Origin: Chitinophaga sp. LS1 | GTDB lineage: Bacteria; Bacteroidota; Bacteroidia; Chitinophagales; Chitinophagaceae | DNA: 64,000 nt | Assembly: GCF_034274695.1 (NCBI RefSeq) | Contig: NZ_CP128362.1 | Span: 3,040,501-3,104,500 of the forward strand | Direction of reading: 5' to 3' | In this document: positions 9,001 to 16,653 of the stretch, piece by piece | Layout of the letters: each line of letters starts with the position of its first letter | Numbering within the stretch: the first letter of the stretch is position 1 | Notes under the pieces: model-generated | Seen by the model: only the letters and a program-made list of their open reading frames with translations | Told to the model about the DNA's origin: nothing | Database searches by the model: none | Position numbers and translations under genes: made by a program

Positions 9001-9027
9001 CCTTCCTGAAAAAAAGAGGTATTTATT

Positions 9028-9225
9028 ATGTTAATTATCGATTCTAAAGATTGCGAAAATATTGACAAGGCGCTCAAGAAGTACAAAAAGAAATTTGAGA
9101 AAGCGCGTATACTGTTACAACTGAGAACTCGTCAATCTTTCACAAAACCTTCTGTTAAGCGTCGTACCCAGGTGTTGAAAGCTGTTTACAAACAGCAGTT
9201 GGCTACTGGTAAATTTGACGTTTAA
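9028..9225 (+). CDS. rpsU: 30S ribosomal protein bS21
   Basis: 65 residues, the usual length, highly basic, with the S21 pattern CENIDKALKKYKKKFEKA and SFTKPSVKRR. bS21 sits near the 3' end of 16S rRNA on the small subunit platform and affects start-site selection, which matters in a phylum that makes little use of Shine-Dalgarno pairing. It is followed after 80 bp by xerC and hpf, an arrangement common in Bacteroidota. Confidence 0.97.
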   Translation: MLIIDSKDCENIDKALKKYKKKFEKARILLQLRTRQSFTKPSVKRRTQVLKAVYKQQLATGKFDV

Positions 9226-9305
9226 TATCTAATTACGGATAATTCCAACGCAAAATATGTGATGATTGTAAGGTTTTCAATAACTTTACAATCATCAATT
9301 TTTTT

Positions 9306-10250
9306 GTGTTGAGCGACGTATTACCCCCAGTAGTAAACCGTTTCCTGGCTTATATTCAGCTTGAAAAGCGCTATTCCGCGCACACCTATGCTGCTTACCA
9401 GCAGGATCTTATCCAGTTTTTTACTTTTTTGCAATCCCAATATGGCGATGTGTCACTTTCTGACATATCGCATTCTTATGTCCGTACCTGGCTGGTTACT
9501 TTAATTGACCAGGGTATGATTGCGAAGACTATAACCCGCAAGGTTTCTTCACTTAAGTCATTTTTCAAATATGCATTGCAGCAGGGGGAAATTACCCAAA
9601 CCCCTATGACGAAGGTATCGGTGCCTAAATTAGGTAGCCGCGTGCCGCATTTTATTGACGAAAAGGGGATGCAGGCTATTGAAGACAATCGAAGTATGAG
9701 GAAGGGGAGGGAGGACAAACCTATCTTTTCGGATGATTTGAAGGGAAAGACCCATAGGATGATATTTGAGTTGTTGTATCATACAGGGATACGGTTGTCG
9801 GAGTTGATAGGGTTGCAGGTCAGGCATGTTGATATATCCCGGTTGACGATTAAAGTGCTTGGAAAGGGGAATAAGGAGCGGATTATACCGATTAGCCCGT
9901 TATTGGGTCAGCAAATAGGGGAGTATAAGGATCTAAAGAAGAAGGAGCTGGCGGAATTTGATATGGAAGTGTTACTAGTAAATCCGGAATCTGGTCGTAA
10001 ATTATATCCAAAGTATGTCTATAATGTGGTGCGGCATTATCTCTCTGCCCACCAAATCACCACGATCAGTCAGAAAAGTCCGCATACGCTGCGGCACACG
10101 TTTGCAACACATTTAATGAACAATGGGGCGGATCTGAACGCAGTGAAGGAGTTGTTGGGCCATGCAAGCCTGGCTTCGACGCAGGTGTATACGCATAATA
10201 CTATTGAGAAGTTGAAGGAGGCGTATAAGAAGGCGCATCCGAAGGGGTAG
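9306..10250 (+). CDS. xerC: Tyrosine recombinase XerC/XerD
   Basis: 314 residues, close to the usual 300. The N-terminal SAM-like DNA-binding domain (about 8-95) is followed by the catalytic domain with all active-site residues: R163 (HTGIRLSEL), K187, H260 and R263 (HTLRHTF), H286 (LLGHAS) and nucleophile Y295. It resolves chromosome dimers at dif together with a partner recombinase. GTG at 9306 or TTG at 9309 can serve as start; no ATG is available nearby. Its fixed place between rpsU and hpf marks it as the housekeeping enzyme and not a mobile integrase. Confidence 0.92.
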   Translation: MLSDVLPPVVNRFLAYIQLEKRYSAHTYAAYQQDLIQFFTFLQSQYGDVSLSDISHSYVRTWLVTLIDQGMIAKTITRKVSSLKSFFKYALQQGEITQTPMTKVSVPKLGSRVPHFIDEKGMQAIEDNRSMRKGREDKPIFSDDLKGKTHRMIFELLYHTGIRLSELIGLQVRHVDISRLTIKVLGKGNKERIIPISPLLGQQIGEYKDLKKKELAEFDMEVLLVNPESGRKLYPKYVYNVVRHYLSAHQITTISQKSPHTLRHTFATHLMNNGADLNAVKELLGHASLASTQVYTHNTIEKLKEAYKKAHPKG

Positions 10251-10540
10251 TATAGGTTGAAGACTAGTATTTAAAAAAAGCGAATAAGCCTATCTCACCT
10301 CTTTTGCCGCAGGCAAATGCAATTCCCCGATATGGGAATATTGGTTACTTATATATTAACAAAATATTACTAAATGGTTATGATAATAACCACTTAATTC
10401 GCTAAATTAGTAATGAGTTCTTTATATGTTGTTTTCATTAGTCGTTACACTCTCATGCCATTAAAAATAATTGATTGACGGCCTATGACGTAATGTTACG
10501 AGCATGTACAAGATTGTTAAAACTAAAAAAATTTAGTGCT
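10251..10540. other. Intergenic region xerC-hpf with two small hairpins
   Basis: TTTGCC-GCA-GGCAAA (10303-10317) and ATTCCC-CGATAT-GGGAAT (10322-10339) are adjacent short hairpins without a T run, possibly the end of the xerC transcript. The rest is AT-rich and must contain the hpf promoter, but I could not fix one. Confidence 0.4.
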
Positions 10541-10840
10541 ATGAACGTTCAAATTCAAACTGTGCATTTTGATGCGGATTCCAAATTGATTGATCATGTG
10601 AGCAAAAAAGTCGCAAAGCTCAATACTTATTATGACAGGATCATCAGTGTGGAAGTTTTTCTTAAATTGGATGGAATAGCCCATCAAATTAAGGATAAAG
10701 TAGCCGAGATAAAAGTGCACATCCCGCGCCAGGACTTATTTGTAAAGCACGAAAGCAAATCCTTCGAAGAATCTTTTGACCTCGCATTTGACTCCGTCGT
10801 TAACCAGATTAAGCGTACTAAGGAGAAAAAATTTCAGTAA
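10541..10840 (+). CDS. hpf: Ribosome hibernation-promoting factor (HPF/RaiA family)
   Basis: 99 residues from the ATG at 10541, the usual size of short HPF proteins. MNVQIQTVHFDADSKLIDHV, KVAKLNTYYDRI and the final KRTKEKKFQ fit the S30Ae beta-alpha-beta-beta-beta-alpha fold. It binds in the decoding centre of the 30S subunit and blocks translation in stationary phase. The frame stays open upstream to 10475, but that stretch has no family similarity. It lies directly ahead of the tRNA/tuf operon. Confidence 0.9.
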   Translation: MNVQIQTVHFDADSKLIDHVSKKVAKLNTYYDRIISVEVFLKLDGIAHQIKDKVAEIKVHIPRQDLFVKHESKSFEESFDLAFDSVVNQIKRTKEKKFQ

Positions 10841-10854
10841 AACCTTAAAAATAT

Positions 10855-10885
10855 TTTGGAATTAATAATCTGTTTACTACCTTTG
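10855..10885 (+). promoter_or_regulatory. Promoter P1 of the tRNA-tuf operon, inside an inverted repeat
   Basis: TTTG (10855-10858) and TACCTTTG (10878-10885), 19 bases apart, match the consensus fully. The -7 box is part of the left arm of the inverted repeat at 10873-10925. Transcription should begin near 10890. Confidence 0.55.
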
Positions 10886-10925
10886 CCATCCCGATCGAAA
10901 AAAGGGATTGGGCAAAGGTAGTAAA
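10873..10925. repeat. Long inverted repeat downstream of hpf
   Basis: TTTACTACCTTTGCC (10873-10887) is perfectly complementary to 10911-10925. The pairing continues with ATCCC (10888-10892) and GGGAT (10904-10908) after a two-base bulge. The right arm also takes part in a second hairpin, AGTAAAG-TT-CTTTACT, just downstream. There is no T run, so it is not a plain terminator. Confidence 0.7.
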
Positions 10926-10999
10926 GTTCTTTACTGTAGGGCATTTTAGCCAATACGATCAGGTACGGAAAAAAAGTACTAAGTGCTGAAAAAAAAGAT

Positions 11000-11029
11000 T
11001 TTGAGAATAACAAAATACTATTATTTTTG
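11000..11029 (+). promoter_or_regulatory. Promoter P2 of the tRNA-tuf operon
   Basis: TTTG (11000-11003), 18 bases, then TATTTTTG (11022-11029). Transcription from near 11035 would give an 80-nt leader before the first tRNA. Confidence 0.65.
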
Positions 11030-11114
11030 CACCCTCTTAAGACAGCAACTAAGGAGCATACAACGCAACTAAGAAGCACTTAAGAAAAGTACTCAAGATA
11101 TAAATACTTGGTAT

Positions 11115-11188
11115 GCCAGCATAGCTCAGTTGGCCAGAGCTACTGATTTGTAATCAGTGGGTCGGGGGTTCGAATCCCTCTGCTGGCT
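11115..11188 (+). tRNA. tRNA-Thr (anticodon TGT)
   Basis: 74 nt with a full cloverleaf: acceptor GCCAGCA/TGCTGGC, anticodon stem ACTGA/TCAGT enclosing TTTGTAA, and T loop TTCGAAT. No CCA is encoded. First of four tRNAs ahead of tuf, in the order Thr, Tyr, Gly, Thr also found before E. coli tufB. Confidence 0.97.
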
Positions 11189-11272
11189 CCGGAGGAAATC
11201 CGAAGCAAACAAAATAAAGTAAGTCCCGCAACGGATGAAGAGGTTTGTGGAAGTTTTTCAGGAGTAAAGAAT

Positions 11273-11354
11273 GGGCAGGTTCCAGAGCGGCCAAATGGGG
11301 CGGACTGTAAATCCGCTGACTACGTCTTCACAGGTTCGAATCCTGTCCTGCCCA
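11273..11354 (+). tRNA. tRNA-Tyr (anticodon GTA)
   Basis: 82 nt, class II with a long variable arm. Acceptor GGGCAGG/CCTGCCC, anticodon loop ACTGTAAAT, T loop TTCGAAT. Confidence 0.97.
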
Positions 11355-11477
11355 CAAAGTGCAAATGTTCCGCCTTTGCCCAATAGCAATGGCGGAACAA
11401 TTTTGTTAAGAGGAGAAGCTGAAGTGTGAGAGCGCCATAGCAATTAAAGAGTTCTTTCTGATATTATTTTAACAAAT

Positions 11478-11550
11478 GCGGGAGTAGCTCAGTTGGTAGA
11501 GCGACAGCCTTCCAAGCTGTAGGTCGCGGGTTCGAACCTCGTCTCCCGCT
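11478..11550 (+). tRNA. tRNA-Gly (anticodon TCC)
   Basis: 73 nt. Acceptor GCGGGAG/CTCCCGC, anticodon stem ACAGC/GCTGT enclosing CTTCCAA, T loop TTCGAAC. Confidence 0.97.
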
Positions 11551-11733
11551 CATAGTTAATTACGAATTTGCTTCGTGATGGCCTTGAGCGGTAAGTTTTG
11601 CAGAAGTATTACACTGTATCCGTTCAGGTAAAAAATCTCCAAAGCTTTATGAATATTGTTCTTCGTTCAAACTGGTTTTTTCAGAACCAGCAGGTTTGAT
11701 GGGCAATAAAAGTTCTTTAAAATTAATTAGTAT

Positions 11734-11805
<72 letters not shown>

Positions 11806-11840
11806 CAAACGGATTCATTCGATAGTCCGGAATCCAACAT

Positions 11841-11919
11841 TTCGTTGTAGCTCAGTGGAAGAGCGGTTTCCGGTAAAATGTGCCGGTAATGGTCATGAGT
11901 TCAATTCTCATCAACGGTA
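11841..11919 (+). pseudogene. tRNA-Thr-like element in the tuf leader
   Basis: 79 nt that align with the tRNA-Thr(GGT) gene just upstream. The D arm (GCTC/GAGC), the whole T arm (ATGAG/CTCAT around TTCAATT) and most of the acceptor (TTCGTTG/CAACGGT, last pair T-T) are kept. The anticodon arm is replaced by 24 nt instead of 17, containing CCGGTAA twice and able to form CCGG/CCGG with a nine-base loop, so there is no readable anticodon. Either a decayed tandem copy or a retained tRNA mimic; it ends 69 bases before the tuf start codon. Confidence 0.75.
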
Positions 11920-11988
11920 CAAGTTTGTAAAACCGTTTTAACAAAACACAATCAATACAATCTTTACAAACCATCTAAAAAAAATACA

Positions 11989-13176
11989 ATGGCAAAAGAA
12001 ACCTTTAAGCGGGATAAACCCCACGTAAACATTGGTACCATCGGCCACGTTGACCACGGTAAAACTACCTTAACTGCTGCCATTACAAATATTTTGGCAA
12101 GCAAGGGTCTGGCTGAGAAGAAAGGATATGATGAAATTGATGCCGCACCTGAAGAAAAGGAAAGAGGTATTACCATCAACACTGCACACGTAGAATACCA
12201 GACTGCAAGTCGTCACTATGCGCACGTTGACTGTCCAGGTCACGCTGACTATGTGAAGAACATGATCACTGGTGCTGCGCAGATGGACGGTGCTATCCTG
12301 GTGGTTGCTGCTACAGATGGTCCAATGCCACAAACTAAAGAACACATCCTGCTCGCTCGTCAGGTAGGTGTACCTCGTATCGTTGTTTTCATGAACAAAG
12401 TTGACCTGGTAGACGATCCTGAACTGCTGGAACTGGTAGAACTGGAAATCCGCGAGCTGCTGAGCAAATATAACTACGATGGTGACAACACTCCAATCAT
12501 CAAGGGTTCTGCTACAGGCGCTCTGGCTGGTGAAGAGAAATGGGTTGCTGCTGTAGAAGAGCTGATGAACTCTGTAGATGAATTCATTCCGCTGCCTCCT
12601 CGCCCAGTTGATCTGCCTTTCCTGATGTCTGTAGAAGACGTTTTCTCTATCACAGGTCGTGGTACCGTTGCAACCGGTCGTATCGAACGTGGTCGTATCA
12701 AGGTGGGTGAACCAGTTGAAATCGTTGGTCTGATCGAAAAACCTCTTACTTCTACCTGTACAGGTGTTGAAATGTTTAAGAAATTACTCGACGAAGGTGA
12801 AGCTGGTGACAACGCTGGTCTGCTGCTGCGTGGTATTGAAAAGAAAGATATCCGTCGTGGTATGGTTATCACTAAACCAGGTACTATCACTCCGCACACC
12901 GATTTCAAATGTGAAGTATACGTACTGAGCAAAGAAGAAGGTGGCCGTCACACTCCATTCTTCCAGAAATACCGTCCTCAGTTCTACTTCCGTACTACGG
13001 ATGTAACTGGTGAGGTTGAACTGCCAGCTGGTGTTGAAATGGTTATGCCAGGTGATAACATCGGTCTCGTGGTTAAGCTGATCGCTCCAATCGCTATGGA
13101 AAAAGGTCTGAAATTCGCTATCCGCGAAGGTGGACGTACCGTAGGTGCTGGTCAGGTTACTGAAATCATCAAGTAA
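11989..13176 (+). CDS. tuf: Translation elongation factor Tu
   Basis: 395 residues. The GTP-binding motifs GHVDHGKTT (about 18-26), DCPGH and NKVD, and domains 2 and 3, are all present. EF-Tu carries aminoacyl-tRNA to the ribosomal A site. Codons are strongly biased to GGT, CGT and CTG types, as expected of an abundant protein. There is no Shine-Dalgarno sequence; the start lies in A-rich TACAATGGC. It is co-transcribed with four tRNAs and preceded by a tRNA-like element. Confidence 0.99.
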   Translation: MAKETFKRDKPHVNIGTIGHVDHGKTTLTAAITNILASKGLAEKKGYDEIDAAPEEKERGITINTAHVEYQTASRHYAHVDCPGHADYVKNMITGAAQMDGAILVVAATDGPMPQTKEHILLARQVGVPRIVVFMNKVDLVDDPELLELVELEIRELLSKYNYDGDNTPIIKGSATGALAGEEKWVAAVEELMNSVDEFIPLPPRPVDLPFLMSVEDVFSITGRGTVATGRIERGRIKVGEPVEIVGLIEKPLTSTCTGVEMFKKLLDEGEAGDNAGLLLRGIEKKDIRRGMVITKPGTITPHTDFKCEVYVLSKEEGGRHTPFFQKYRPQFYFRTTDVTGEVELPAGVEMVMPGDNIGLVVKLIAPIAMEKGLKFAIREGGRTVGAGQVTEIIK

Positions 13177-13190
13177 TCACTTTTTTCAGC

Positions 13191-13290
13191 ATAAAAGCCA
13201 TTAGCAATTCGCAAATTGCTAGCCGGTTAATCAGATTTTTTAGTAAATTCGATTTCGGTGTGACATAAGCAAACTGCTAATGGCTTTATA
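13191..13290 (+). other. Competing hairpins between tuf and tRNA-Trp
   Basis: AAAGCCATTAGCA (13194-13206) is complementary to TGCTAATGGCTTT (13275-13287). A local hairpin TAGCAATT-CGCA-AATTGCTA (13202-13221) uses part of the same left arm, so only one of the two can form at once. There is no T run. The long-range pairing would present tRNA-Trp for processing; the local one leaves the right arm free. Confidence 0.5.
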
Positions 13291-13291
13291 C

Positions 13292-13362
13292 ACGGGCATA
13301 GTTCAATGGTAGAATAGAGGTCTCCAAAACCTTTGATCAGGGTTCGAATCCTTGTGCCCGTG
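13292..13362 (+). tRNA. tRNA-Trp (anticodon CCA)
   Basis: 71 nt. Acceptor ACGGGCA/TGCCCGT, anticodon loop CTCCAAA, T loop TTCGAAT. Sits between tuf and secE, as in most Bacteroidota. Confidence 0.97.
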
Positions 13363-13384
13363 CAGTGTAAAATTGGTGAAAAGT

Positions 13385-13430
13385 GAAAGGTGAATTGTGA
13401 ATTTCATTCGCCATTCACTTTTCACCTTTC
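13385..13430 (+). repeat. Hairpin repeat ahead of secE
   Basis: GAAAGGTGAA and GTGAAT pair with ATTCAC and TTCACCTTTC around a 2x2 T-T internal loop and a 10-base loop. The GTGAAAAGTGAAAGGTGAA style is low-complexity and looks like a dispersed intergenic repeat unit; it could also be a processing site between tRNA-Trp and secE. Confidence 0.55.
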
Positions 13431-13458
13431 ATGTTTTCAAACGGTTAATTTTAAACCA

Positions 13459-13650
13459 ATGAACAAGCTCAGAAACTATTTCCGGGAATCCTATCATGAA
13501 CTGGTGCATAAAGTATCCTGGCCTAGCTGGCAGGAACTACAGTCCTCTACAATGGTTGTTCTAATTGCTACCGTGGTAATTACCCTTGTTGTATGGGGAA
13601 TGGATGCCCTTTCTAACCTGGTGTTAACACAGTATTATAAAATGTTCTAA
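13459..13650 (+). CDS. secE: Preprotein translocase subunit SecE
   Basis: 63 residues from MNKLRNYF, the single-span short form of SecE. An amphipathic helix (HELVHKVSWPSWQEL) precedes one membrane segment (about 32-55). SecE clamps SecY in the translocon. The upstream in-frame extension to 13390 translates the hairpin repeat and is not used. The stop overlaps the nusG start (TAATG). Confidence 0.95.
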   Translation: MNKLRNYFRESYHELVHKVSWPSWQELQSSTMVVLIATVVITLVVWGMDALSNLVLTQYYKMF

Positions 13651-14243
13651 TGATGACAGAAGCATCCAATAACCCTGCAGAAGAAACAAATGTTCCGACC
13701 CAGGATACCAAATGGTATGTACTTAGAGTGGTGAGTGGAAAAGAAAAGAAGGTTAAAGAATACCTGGATATTGAGGTGCGCCGTTCCGATTGGGGAAATG
13801 TGATCACTCAGATCTTCTTGCCTGTTGAGAAAGTGTATAAAGTACAGGCTGGTAAGAAAGTGATGCGCGAAAAGAACTTTTATCCCGGATATGTGATGAT
13901 CGAAGCTATAGATGGTAAAATGAGTGACGAAGTCATCCAATCCATCCGCAACGTTTCCGGTGTAATCCACTTCCTTGGTAAAGAAAAGCCGATCGCTCTG
14001 CGTAAAGCTGAAGTAAATAAAATGTTAGGTAAGGTCGATGAACTGTCTGATAACGGACTGACCATGAGCGAACCGTTCATCGTTGGAGAAACTATCAAGA
14101 TTATCGACGGACCATTCAATGACTTTAATGGTGTTATTGAAGAGGTGATCGAAGATAAGAAGAAGTTGAAGGTGACAGTAAAGATCTTTGGTCGAGCTAC
14201 ACCAGTGGAGTTGAACTTTATGCAGGTAGAGAAAATAAGCTAA
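13650..14243 (+). CDS. nusG: Transcription termination/antitermination factor NusG
   Basis: 197 residues: NGN domain (TKWYVLRVVSGKEKKVKEYL to about 120) and C-terminal KOW domain (GETIKIIDGPFNDFNGVIEE). NusG binds the RNA polymerase clamp and links it to Rho or the ribosome. The start is ATG 13650, overlapping secE, or the next codon, also ATG. In most bacteria rplK follows directly; here a terminator and about 8.9 kb of other genes intervene. Confidence 0.97.
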   Translation: MMTEASNNPAEETNVPTQDTKWYVLRVVSGKEKKVKEYLDIEVRRSDWGNVITQIFLPVEKVYKVQAGKKVMREKNFYPGYVMIEAIDGKMSDEVIQSIRNVSGVIHFLGKEKPIALRKAEVNKMLGKVDELSDNGLTMSEPFIVGETIKIIDGPFNDFNGVIEEVIEDKKKLKVTVKIFGRATPVELNFMQVEKIS

Positions 14244-14263
14244 AGATTTTAGGTTTTTTAATA

Positions 14264-14294
14264 GGAGCCGTTCCGAAAGGGGCGGCTTTTTTTT
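14264..14294 (+). terminator. Rho-independent terminator after nusG
   Basis: AGCCG (14266-14270) pairs with CGGCT (14283-14287), with inner CC/GG pairs, followed by eight T residues. Confidence 0.8.
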
Positions 14295-14484
14295 GTTTAA
14301 AACTGGCCTGCGACAGTAAGGATGATAAGAGGGCTTTTTCTCCTGCCGGGGCAATCCTTTTACCCAGATTTCCCTGCGGTAGCAAAGGATTCGTATTTCA
14401 GGCATCAGCCTAAAAAGGAGAAAATTTCCATGTTGCCGCAGGCCATTTAAAGGATCTTTTAATCCTTTTATAATCCGAATTCCC
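14295..14484. other. Spacer rich in inverted repeats after nusG
   Basis: TGGCCTGCG (14304-14312) and CGCAGGCCA (14437-14445) bracket the region. Inside, AATCCTTT (14353-14360) matches AAAGGATT (14384-14391), and AAAGGAT (14449-14455) matches ATCCTTT (14462-14468). No gene is seen. It marks the left edge of the block that separates nusG from rplK. Confidence 0.5.
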
Positions 14485-14514
14485 TTTCCCTGCTATTCAT
14501 AATCGGTACCTTTG
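14485..14514 (+). promoter_or_regulatory. Promoter of the metal-efflux regulator
   Basis: TTTC (14485-14488), 18 bases, then TACCTTTG (14507-14514), a full -7 match. Only four bases separate it from the GTG start at 14519, so the message appears leaderless. Confidence 0.6.
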
Positions 14515-14518
14515 CCAT

Positions 14519-15199
14519 GTGAAGATACTACTGATAGAAGATGAGCCCAAAGTCGCCGCTTTCATCAAAAAAGGACTGGAAGAAGACCAACACCAGGTGG
14601 AAGTAGCTTACGATGGCGAAATCGGACATAAAGCAATCATGCAGCACGATTACGATGTGATCATCATGGATGTGATGCTCCCCTACATGAACGGCCTGCA
14701 GTTGAGCAAAAGCATCCGCGAACAAGGCATCCGTACCCCCGTGCTCATGCTCACCGCCCTCAATACTACCCCCGACATAGTAGATGGCCTCAACGCTGGC
14801 GCAGACGACTACCTCGCCAAACCATTTCACTTCAGTGAACTCCTGGCCAGAACAAACGCCCTGCACCGCCGCACCGCCGACTTCAAAGCCGCTACCTCCA
14901 GACTCACCTTCATGGACCTCACCCTGGACCTGGACACCAAAACAGCCACCCGGGAAAACAAAGAAATCATCCTCACCGCCAAGGAATACGCTTTGTTAGA
15001 ACTCTTCATGAATAACTGCAATAAAGTCCTCTCCCGCGCTTACATCGCCCAAACTGTATGGGGACTAGACTTCGACAGCGGTACCAACACGATTGATGTA
15101 TACATCAACTACCTCCGCAATAAAATTGAAAAAGGATTCTCAGGCGACCGCTTAATACATACCGTAGTCGGCATGGGATATGTGATGAAGATGAAATAA
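14519..15199 (+). CDS. OmpR/PhoB-family response regulator
   Basis: 226 residues, GTG start. Receiver domain with acidic pocket ED (7-8), phosphoacceptor D51 (IIMDVMLP), T79 and K101 (YLAKPF); winged-helix DNA-binding domain from about 125 (LTAKEYALLELFM, NTIDVYINYLRNKIE, VGMGYVMK). Paired with the histidine kinase nine bases downstream. The place ahead of a TolC/adaptor/RND operon matches CusR/CzcR-type metal-responsive regulators, so control of that operon is likely but inferred. Confidence 0.93.
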   Translation: MKILLIEDEPKVAAFIKKGLEEDQHQVEVAYDGEIGHKAIMQHDYDVIIMDVMLPYMNGLQLSKSIREQGIRTPVLMLTALNTTPDIVDGLNAGADDYLAKPFHFSELLARTNALHRRTADFKAATSRLTFMDLTLDLDTKTATRENKEIILTAKEYALLELFMNNCNKVLSRAYIAQTVWGLDFDSGTNTIDVYINYLRNKIEKGFSGDRLIHTVVGMGYVMKMK

Positions 15200-15207
15200 A
15201 CGGGTTT

Positions 15208-16569
15208 ATGAAGATACGTCACCGACTGGCATTACAGTTTACCGTTCTATCAGGTTGCATCCTGCTGGTCATTTTCGTGCTCGTATACCTCCTGTTGCAA
15301 AACTATGTGAATAACACCTTTTTTAACCAGCTGGAAGACCGCGCCCTCATCACCGCACAGGTATTCCTGGAAAAAGATGAACTGGCCAAAAAGAAGTGGA
15401 AAGACATCGAAAAGAAATACATACAAACCATCCCCGGCGAAGATGGTATGATCTACGATAAAGAAAACCAGCCTGTATTTATTGAACCGGGTGCTCTCAA
15501 CATACCACCTGCCATTATCCAGACAGTTCGCTACCATAAAAAATACCGTTTCCATTATAAAGGCCAACCCGCTGTAGGGCTGTATTATTCAGACAACCAG
15601 GGGAACTTTGTCATCTTCGTCACCGCCGGCAACGAAGCGGGACAGGCACAATTGATACATAACCTCTGGATCTTAGGCGGCACATTTGCACTCGGTATGC
15701 TCATGGTATTCGTAATTGGGCAGTGGTTCTCTTATCGTGCATTGCGCCCCATCAATTTCATTAACAGACAAGTGAAGAATATTCGTGCTTCCAACCTACA
15801 TGCCCGTGTGAAAAAGAGCCGTAATGAAGATGAAATCGATGAACTGGCCAGTAACTTCAATGACCTGCTGGAACACCTGGAAAAAGCCTTTCACATGCAG
15901 CAATCCTTTGTTTCCAATGCATCGCATGAGTTACGTACGCCACTGACAGCGATTATCACCGAACTGGAAGTCATTCTCCAAAAACAAAGAGATCAGGAAG
16001 ACTATATAAAAACATTGCGCTCTGTACTGGATGAATCAGCCAAACTGAAAACCATCACCAATGGGCTGCTGGAACTCACACAGGCAGATACAGATACCTA
16101 TGCAGGCAAAGAACATATCAGAATGGACGAACTGCTGTGGGACCTGCGGGAAGAATGGGCCAGCAAACATCCGGAACAGCTACTCAATATGCAGATGTTA
16201 CAATTGCCTGAAGATGCTACCAGGCTGGAAATAACAGGTAACAGAGAGTTGCTGGTACTGGCTATCAAAAATATTATCAAGAATGCCTTTAAGTTCTCCG
16301 GCAATCAACCTGTGGATTGCACCCTGGATTGCCAGGAAGAACAATTGTTAATCACTATCACGGATAGTGGAATCGGTATATTACCCGAGGATGCAGCACG
16401 CATTTTTATGCCACTCTTCAGGGCCAATAATGCACGTATTTATCCCGGCTTTGGCATCGGCTTATCGATGGCACAAAAGATCATCCAGGCACACAATGGA
16501 CAAATCAGTGTGAGCAGTGAACCCGGCCACGGCAGTACATTTAACGTTTCCTTCACGATTCATCATTAA
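15208..16569 (+). CDS. Sensor histidine kinase
   Basis: 453 residues: membrane span (about 10-32), periplasmic sensor of about 120 residues, second span (about 152-174), HAMP linker, dimerisation/phosphoacceptor domain with H240 (SNASHELRTPL), and ATPase domain with N, G1 and G2 boxes (IIKNAFKFSG, DSGIGI, GFGIGLSMA). It should phosphorylate the preceding regulator. The sensor domain has no dense cluster of His, Met or Cys, so the metal, if any, cannot be read from it. Confidence 0.93.
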   Translation: MKIRHRLALQFTVLSGCILLVIFVLVYLLLQNYVNNTFFNQLEDRALITAQVFLEKDELAKKKWKDIEKKYIQTIPGEDGMIYDKENQPVFIEPGALNIPPAIIQTVRYHKKYRFHYKGQPAVGLYYSDNQGNFVIFVTAGNEAGQAQLIHNLWILGGTFALGMLMVFVIGQWFSYRALRPINFINRQVKNIRASNLHARVKKSRNEDEIDELASNFNDLLEHLEKAFHMQQSFVSNASHELRTPLTAIITELEVILQKQRDQEDYIKTLRSVLDESAKLKTITNGLLELTQADTDTYAGKEHIRMDELLWDLREEWASKHPEQLLNMQMLQLPEDATRLEITGNRELLVLAIKNIIKNAFKFSGNQPVDCTLDCQEEQLLITITDSGIGILPEDAARIFMPLFRANNARIYPGFGIGLSMAQKIIQAHNGQISVSSEPGHGSTFNVSFTIHH

Positions 16570-16653
16570 ATCTAATGGGTTTTTAATTTACCTCTAACGG
16601 CCCCCTAATAACAGCGTTGCAACTTTACATGCGTTAAAATTTATAAAACGATC

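Noticed and set aside
8742..9086. 114-codon minus-strand frame around the rpsU promoter
   Set aside because: It covers the starts of ribE and rpsU in another frame and the promoter between them.
9306..10250. Tyrosine recombinase as part of an integrated element
   Set aside because: Its size, full active site and fixed position between rpsU and hpf mark it as the chromosomal Xer enzyme; no attachment-site repeats or phage genes are nearby.
10475..10540. Upstream extension of hpf
   Set aside because: HPF similarity starts at MNVQIQ (10541) and the extra 22 residues match nothing in the family.
10834..11079. 81-codon minus-strand frame downstream of hpf
   Set aside because: It runs through two promoters and an inverted repeat and has no protein-like pattern.
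13390..13458. Upstream extension of secE
   Set aside because: It translates the hairpin repeat; SecE length and similarity fit the ATG at 13459.
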